This document shows positions 59,693 through 64,000 of a stretch of DNA of 64,000 bases, one piece after another; position 1 is the first letter of the stretch, and every line of letters starts with the position of its first letter. The position numbers were made by a program, and so were the translations under genes. The stretch is from positions 434,001 through 498,000 of the forward strand of contig NZ_CP011132.1 in NCBI RefSeq assembly GCF_000981805.1, in the 5' to 3' direction. The notes beneath the pieces are model-generated. The model did not search any database and was not told the origin of the DNA. It saw only the letters and a list, made by a program, of their open reading frames with translations. Source of the stretch: Citrobacter amalonaticus Y19. GTDB taxonomy: Bacteria > Pseudomonadota > Gammaproteobacteria > Enterobacterales > Enterobacteriaceae.

Positions 59693-61809
59693 GGACTGCC
59701 CGGATACTGCGTTTTCAATTGTGTGAACCAGCCTTTACGCTGCTGTTTGTCCACCTCTTCGCCGCCACATTCATTCGATCCGGACGGGGCGTAGCACATG
59801 ATAGCCCGATACAGCGCATAGCTTCGGTCTTCGTGCTCGGCCTTCGGCGAGGCGATGACCTGCTGATAATAACGCTGGCGGTTAAATTGTCCGACGGGGT
59901 CTTTCTGATGGATAGCGGCTTCCAGCTCGCCGTTGCCTGCGATGTCTTTCCACAAATCGACATGCGTTTGCGAGGTGCGGAAGAACTCGCCCAGACAGTT
60001 CAGCGCATGGGCATCGTCGGGCGTCTTGCTCAACGTGCCGATGGTGTCATTGAGGCTGCGGCACACGTAACCGGCTTCGGCGGCGTCGCCGTTCCAGTCA
60101 AACGTACTCAGATTGACGTCGTCGAATGCCTCACCGATAACCGGCTGCGCGATGGCGCTGGCGAGTTTTCGATCCTGCAGCCAGTCGCTAAAGCGGTGTT
60201 CAGTGAGATCGCGCACCAGCAGCGTATGCAACGCGATAGTACGCTCTTCGTTATTCGGCCCCTGGCTAGCCTGCTGGCGCAGCTGTTCAGGTGTTGCCAC
60301 GGTTTTCAGTACCCGTGAACGGTAGCGCAAACTGGTAACCGCGCTGTCCGGGGCAAAAATCGCCGCCGCGTCGCCGCTGTAGACCAGCGTGGCCGCCAGT
60401 TTTGCCTGCACATACTGTTGCTGTTCGTTATCCTGGCTCAGCTTCAGCAGCGTCGACCAGAAATCGCGCGCCGCTGACCACTGTTTTTGTCCCATCAGCG
60501 CGTTGCCGTAGAGCACCTGTTCGCTGAAGGCGAGGATGTCGTGTGGCGGAAGTTTTTTCGCCGGAGTGACCGCCTGAAGAATGGCGGCATAGTTATCAGT
60601 CGCCAGCCACAGGTTGAGTTGTAAATCGTGCCACAGCGGCAGTTTTCCGCTCTTGTCAAAAACCGGTTTGCTGGCGTCAAGTGCGGCTTGCGTCAGGGTT
60701 GGTTTCCGGTCGCTGTTCAGGCGAAGGGCGCGCAGCATCTCGGTATAGCTGACGATGGGGGCATCGGCGAACGCATCCTGCACGGATTGATCGTAAAACT
60801 GCATGCCAAAAACGTTATCGTATTCAATGACCTGCTCTCGCAGCGCCTGCGCATCGGTGGCCTGCTGGAATGCCTGTTCATACATTCCCGCAAGCGGCGT
60901 CCAGTCCTGCAAATACCAGTGGATGCGGCGCAGCATGCCACGCGCGGAATCCGCATAGCGGCCTTCCGGCCAGCGCTGGAGATAGGTCTGCGCCTCTTTT
61001 TGCGCGAGCAACGCATCTTCACGGTTTATTCGCGCGATATCAAAGTCGCCATATTCGCCGACGCTGTTCTGGCTGCTCTTGTTCAGTGCCGTGCGCATCA
61101 GCATATATTGCGCGGTTTCCGCCAGCCACGAACGATCGCTGGTGAGCAGTTGCGAGAAGGCTTGCGCCGCGCTGTCGTACTCGCCCTCGTAAAAATGGGC
61201 CGCGCCGGTCAGATAGGTTTTATACAGCAGGGCAGGTGAATCCGCCGGGAGCGTGGCGAGGGAGCCCGTAATTTGCTCTGCGCTCGCCCCGGAATAAAGC
61301 CCCATCCGCGCCTGCGCCAGCGCCTGCCGTTGTTCCGTCGTCAGCGCGGCATCGTTCAGCAGCGCGGCAAAAAACTGGCTGACGCTATCGGCATTATTGG
61401 AGACGAAACGGTTTTCCTGCTCACCGTCGTGGGTGAATTCGACGGGCTCCACCTGCAACGTTGCCATTTGTTGGACGAGCGGGTCTGGTGCGTTCTGCGT
61501 TTGTGCCGGCGAGTCCGCCCGGACATCAACGTCATCCCACTGCGGGTGATAAGCAAAATAGAAATCGCGAGAGCGGGTGATATCCGCAGGCATCGACTGA
61601 ACGGGCACCGCAAATGACTTTGCCTCACTCAGCAGGCGCAACAGGTTGTCGCGGGAATCATTTTCGGGCGACAGAACAGGGTCGCCTTTCAGCAGACAGT
61701 GTGCGTCGCTCCATGTACAGTCTGCCATATCAAACGAGGCGAATGCCTGCGGGGCACTCGCCAGTAATGCACAAAAACTTAATGCCAGAGGCGTCTTCCT
61801 GACTATCAT
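59662..61809 (-). CDS. Large periplasmic helical-repeat (TPR-like) protein
   Basis: The 715-residue protein has a cleavable signal peptide (MIVRKTPLALSFCALLASAPQAFA) and no lipobox. Most of it is helical with recurrent Ala-Leu-Tyr patterns (LYKTYLTGAAHFYEGEYDSAAQAFSQLLTSDRSWLAETAQYMLMRTAL), fitting tetratricopeptide-type repeats. Few cysteines are present, clustered at the start (DMADCTWSDAHCLL) and end (MCYAPSGSNECGGEEVD). It is not in E. coli K-12 at this place. It is coupled to the DUF3142-like gene; a scaffold role is a guess. Start 61809 is preceded by a GAGGACAGGAAT site. Confidence 0.78.
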   Translation of the reverse strand: MIVRKTPLALSFCALLASAPQAFASFDMADCTWSDAHCLLKGDPVLSPENDSRDNLLRLLSEAKSFAVPVQSMPADITRSRDFYFAYHPQWDDVDVRADSPAQTQNAPDPLVQQMATLQVEPVEFTHDGEQENRFVSNNADSVSQFFAALLNDAALTTEQRQALAQARMGLYSGASAEQITGSLATLPADSPALLYKTYLTGAAHFYEGEYDSAAQAFSQLLTSDRSWLAETAQYMLMRTALNKSSQNSVGEYGDFDIARINREDALLAQKEAQTYLQRWPEGRYADSARGMLRRIHWYLQDWTPLAGMYEQAFQQATDAQALREQVIEYDNVFGMQFYDQSVQDAFADAPIVSYTEMLRALRLNSDRKPTLTQAALDASKPVFDKSGKLPLWHDLQLNLWLATDNYAAILQAVTPAKKLPPHDILAFSEQVLYGNALMGQKQWSAARDFWSTLLKLSQDNEQQQYVQAKLAATLVYSGDAAAIFAPDSAVTSLRYRSRVLKTVATPEQLRQQASQGPNNEERTIALHTLLVRDLTEHRFSDWLQDRKLASAIAQPVIGEAFDDVNLSTFDWNGDAAEAGYVCRSLNDTIGTLSKTPDDAHALNCLGEFFRTSQTHVDLWKDIAGNGELEAAIHQKDPVGQFNRQRYYQQVIASPKAEHEDRSYALYRAIMCYAPSGSNECGGEEVDKQQRKGWFTQLKTQYPGSPWAQKLKYYW

Positions 61810-61828
61810 GCGATTCCTGTCCTCTGTT

Positions 61829-62287
61829 TTATCGGGGAAGAGGTCTGATATAGAGCGTGATGCCCTCAACGGCGATCACTTCAACGTGGGTGCCGGCGGG
61901 CAAGTCTTCAATGGCATTGACCGGCCACGAACTGTCGCCAACCCGCATGTGCCCACGGCCATTGACCAGTGAGGATTCCAGCACAAACCGACGGCCGACC
62001 AGTTGCTGACCGCGTTGGTTAAGTTGACTGTCTGCGGGCTTTTGTTCGCGAACGCGTTTTGCCATCCACTTCCACCAAAGCCAGGCGGAAAGCAGCGTTA
62101 AGAGGGCAAAGATAACGCCTTGCCATTCCCAGTCGACGGGCAATAGCCAGACCAGCATGCCGGTAATGACCGCCGCGACGCCACTCCACAACAGATAACC
62201 GTTGCCGCCCAGCATTTCAGCGGCCAGAAGCAGGCCACCGAGGCTGAGCCAGAAAATATGGGGATGCCCCACAATCATCTCGATCAT
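61829..62287 (-). CDS. ybbJ: YbbJ, NfeD-like membrane protein
   Basis: The 152-residue protein has an N-terminal membrane region (about 7-70, two to three helices: IFWLSLGGLLLAAEMLGG, LLWSGVAAVITGMLVWLLP) and a C-terminal OB-fold domain (LVGRRFVLESSLVNGRGHMRVGDSSWPVNAIEDLPAGTHVEVIAVEG). NfeD proteins pair with SPFH proteins, here QmcA, whose stop overlaps the ybbJ start. The complex is thought to act in membrane protein quality control. Confidence 0.94.
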   Translation of the reverse strand: MIEMIVGHPHIFWLSLGGLLLAAEMLGGNGYLLWSGVAAVITGMLVWLLPVDWEWQGVIFALLTLLSAWLWWKWMAKRVREQKPADSQLNQRGQQLVGRRFVLESSLVNGRGHMRVGDSSWPVNAIEDLPAGTHVEVIAVEGITLYIRPLPR

Positions 62288-63201
62288 TATTTTTTCCGTT
62301 CGCTGGCACTGTCCTTGATCAGTTCTGCGATCCCGGCAATGGAGCCCATCAGGCTGCTGGCATCGAGTGGCATCATGACCACCTTACTGTTACTGGACGA
62401 GCCGATTTGCTGCAGCGCTTCGGTATATTTCTGCGCCACAAAGTAGTTCACCGCCTGAATATCACCGGAGGCGATTGCTTCAGACACCATTTTGGTGGCG
62501 CGGGCTTCCGCTTCGGCGGAACGTTCGCGGGCTTCTGCCTGTAAAAATGCCGACTGACGGTCACCTTCGGCAATCAAAATTTTCGACTGTTTTTCACCCT
62601 CGGCTTTGACGATTTCCGCCTGGCGGACCCCTTCAGCTTCAAGGATATAGGCACGTTTGGTACGCTCCGCTTTCATCTGCGCGTTCATTGCGCCGATCAG
62701 TTCAGCCGGGGGGCGAACGTCGCGAATTTCAATACGGGTAATTTTGATTCCCCAGGGATTGGTGGCCTCATCAACAATGTGCAGCAGGCGCGTGTTGATG
62801 TTGTCGCGTTGGGAGAGCATTTCATCAAGCTCCATGGAGCCCAATACAGTACGGATGTTGGTCATGGTCAGATTGATGATAGCCAGCTCCAGGTTGCTGA
62901 CTTCATACGCGGCTTTCGGCGCATCAATGACCTGAATAAAACAGACCGCATCAATCGAAACGTTGGCGTTATCTTTCGAGATAACTTCCTGCGAGGGAAT
63001 ATCCAGCACCTGTTCCATCATATTAATTTTACGACCAACACGGTCCATGAACGGAACGACAAGGCTCAAACCGGGTTGCAGCGTGCGGGTGTAGCGTCCG
63101 AAACGCTCCACCGTCCACTGATATCCCTGAGGGACAATTTTCACGCCGGCACCGACGATCACCAGCGCGACAAAAATGAGAATAGGAATAACGATAAGCA
63201 T
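62287..63201 (-). CDS. qmcA: QmcA, SPFH/stomatin-family membrane protein
   Basis: The 304-residue protein has one N-terminal membrane helix (IVIPILIFVALVIVGAGVKI), then the SPFH domain (VERFGRYTRTLQPGLSLVVPFMDRVGRKINMMEQVLDIPSQEVISKDNANVSIDAV). A coiled-coil rich in Ala and Glu follows (KAERTKRAYILEAEGVRQAEIVKAEGEKQS). In E. coli it links to FtsH/HflKC-type quality control. I chose ATG 63201 (MLIVIPILIF); an upstream in-frame codon at 63228 adds nine residues. Confidence 0.95.
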   Translation of the reverse strand: MLIVIPILIFVALVIVGAGVKIVPQGYQWTVERFGRYTRTLQPGLSLVVPFMDRVGRKINMMEQVLDIPSQEVISKDNANVSIDAVCFIQVIDAPKAAYEVSNLELAIINLTMTNIRTVLGSMELDEMLSQRDNINTRLLHIVDEATNPWGIKITRIEIRDVRPPAELIGAMNAQMKAERTKRAYILEAEGVRQAEIVKAEGEKQSKILIAEGDRQSAFLQAEARERSAEAEARATKMVSEAIASGDIQAVNYFVAQKYTEALQQIGSSSNSKVVMMPLDASSLMGSIAGIAELIKDSASERKK

Positions 63202-63346
63202 TGAAAAACCTCCTGTTGAACTGTCCATGATGTCGTGACTGACGACGCTACTCTTGAAATTATACCTGATTCATTAAAGAGAGTTCCCCTCCCGTTAATT
63301 AGAGGGATACACTATTTTGCGATAAAACGCGAAAACAGGATAGACA

Positions 63347-64000
63347 ATGCGTGAAAATAGTATTTTGTTGCAGTTAAACAATGTGGGTTACCAGGTCGGG
63401 ACCACGAAAATTCTGAATAACATCAGTTTTGACTTACGTCCTGGTGAATTTAAATTAATAACCGGACCTTCCGGCTGTGGAAAAAGTACGTTACTGAAGA
63501 TTATCGCGTCGTTGCTCAGTCCGACTCGCGGCGAGATCCTCTTTGCCGGGGAGGACATCACCACGCTCAACCCGGAAAACTACCGCCAGCACGTCTCGTA
63601 TTGCGCGCAGACGCCCGCGCTGTTTGGCGATACCGTCTACGATAATCTGATCTTCCCCTGGCAAATCCGCAACCAGCGTCCTGACCCCGCTGCTTTTCTT
63701 GCTGACCTGGCCCGTTTTCAGTTGCCGGAGACGATTCTGGCGAAAAATATCAACGAACTCTCCGGCGGAGAAAAACAGCGCATTTCCCTGATCCGCAATT
63801 TACAGTTTTTGCCGCAGGTTTTACTGCTTGATGAAATCACCAGCGCGCTGGATGAAAGCAATAAGCGCAATGTGAATGAGATTATTCATCACTATGCTCG
63901 CGACAAGCAGACAGGCGTATTGTGGGTGACTCACGATAAAGACGAAATTAATCATGCGGATGAAATAATCACCCTGATGCCGCATGCCGGAGAAATGCAG
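63347..64000 (+). CDS. fetA: FetA, ABC transporter ATPase (partial, cut by window end)
   Basis: The open frame runs 218 codons to the end of the window; the E. coli protein has 225 residues, so only the last few are missing. Walker A is GPSGCGKST (about 40-48), the Q-loop is in YCAQTP, the signature is LSGGEKQR and Walker B LLLDEITSALDE. With FetB (outside the window) it forms an exporter linked to iron homeostasis and peroxide resistance in E. coli. It is divergent from qmcA. Confidence 0.93.
   Translation, partial: MRENSILLQLNNVGYQVGTTKILNNISFDLRPGEFKLITGPSGCGKSTLLKIIASLLSPTRGEILFAGEDITTLNPENYRQHVSYCAQTPALFGDTVYDNLIFPWQIRNQRPDPAAFLADLARFQLPETILAKNINELSGGEKQRISLIRNLQFLPQVLLLDEITSALDESNKRNVNEIIHHYARDKQTGVLWVTHDKDEINHADEIITLMPHAGEMQ

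Overview
The window is core chromosome of a member of the Enterobacteriaceae, most likely Citrobacter or a close relative of Salmonella/Escherichia. Gene order follows the E. coli clpP-to-fetA segment almost throughout, and the predicted proteins keep the same lengths with scattered substitutions. Several traits are Salmonella-like rather than K-12-like: a cysteine desulfhydrase gene (cdsH) beside decR, copA directly divergent from cueR with no glutaminase/transporter pair between them, and extra genes between ffs and ybaA and between cueR and ybbJ. I see no prophage, insertion sequence, CRISPR array or tRNA. All family and function names come from recognising the sequences from memory; no search was run.

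Layout: (1) 1-7.4 kb, proteostasis: clpP, clpX, lon, hupB and ppiD, with sigma-32-type promoters before clpP and lon. (2) 7.4-13.6 kb: ybaV, fadM, queC, ybaE, cof, then the divergent cdsH/decR cysteine module. (3) 13.6-21.3 kb: ABC exporter pair mdlAB, nitrogen-regulated glnK-amtB with sigma-54 and NtrC signals, tesB, ybaY, atl and the 4.5S RNA gene ffs. (4) 21.3-24.1 kb, accessory block: a two-gene ribbon-helix-helix/unknown module, then a MocR-type regulator divergent from a YczE-like membrane protein. (5) 24.1-28.5 kb: ybaA, pdeB, a short Zur-boxed zinc-free L36 gene, ylaC, maa, hha-tomB. (6) 28.9-34.1 kb: the acrAB efflux operon and divergent acrR. (7) 34.2-39.6 kb: mscK, ybaM, priC, ybaN, apt. 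(8) 39.7-49.2 kb: dnaX (with its frameshift site), ybaB-recR, htpG, a REP array, adk, hemH, aes, gsk. (9) 49.3-59 kb: ybaL, fsr, ushA, ybaK, the sRNA chiX, ybaP, copA (with an internal frameshift site) and cueR. (10) 59-64 kb: a periplasmic helical-repeat protein plus DUF3142-like protein pair, ybbJ-qmcA, and fetA cut by the window end.

The genes form recognisable circuits: ATP-dependent proteolysis and chaperones under heat-shock control; ammonium sensing and uptake (GlnK-AmtB); multidrug efflux with its local repressor; copper export with its sensor; zinc-sparing ribosomal protein replacement. The least described parts are the accessory block at 21.3-24.1 kb, the two-gene operon at 59.0-61.8 kb, and the CRP-like site plus perfect palindrome upstream of maa.
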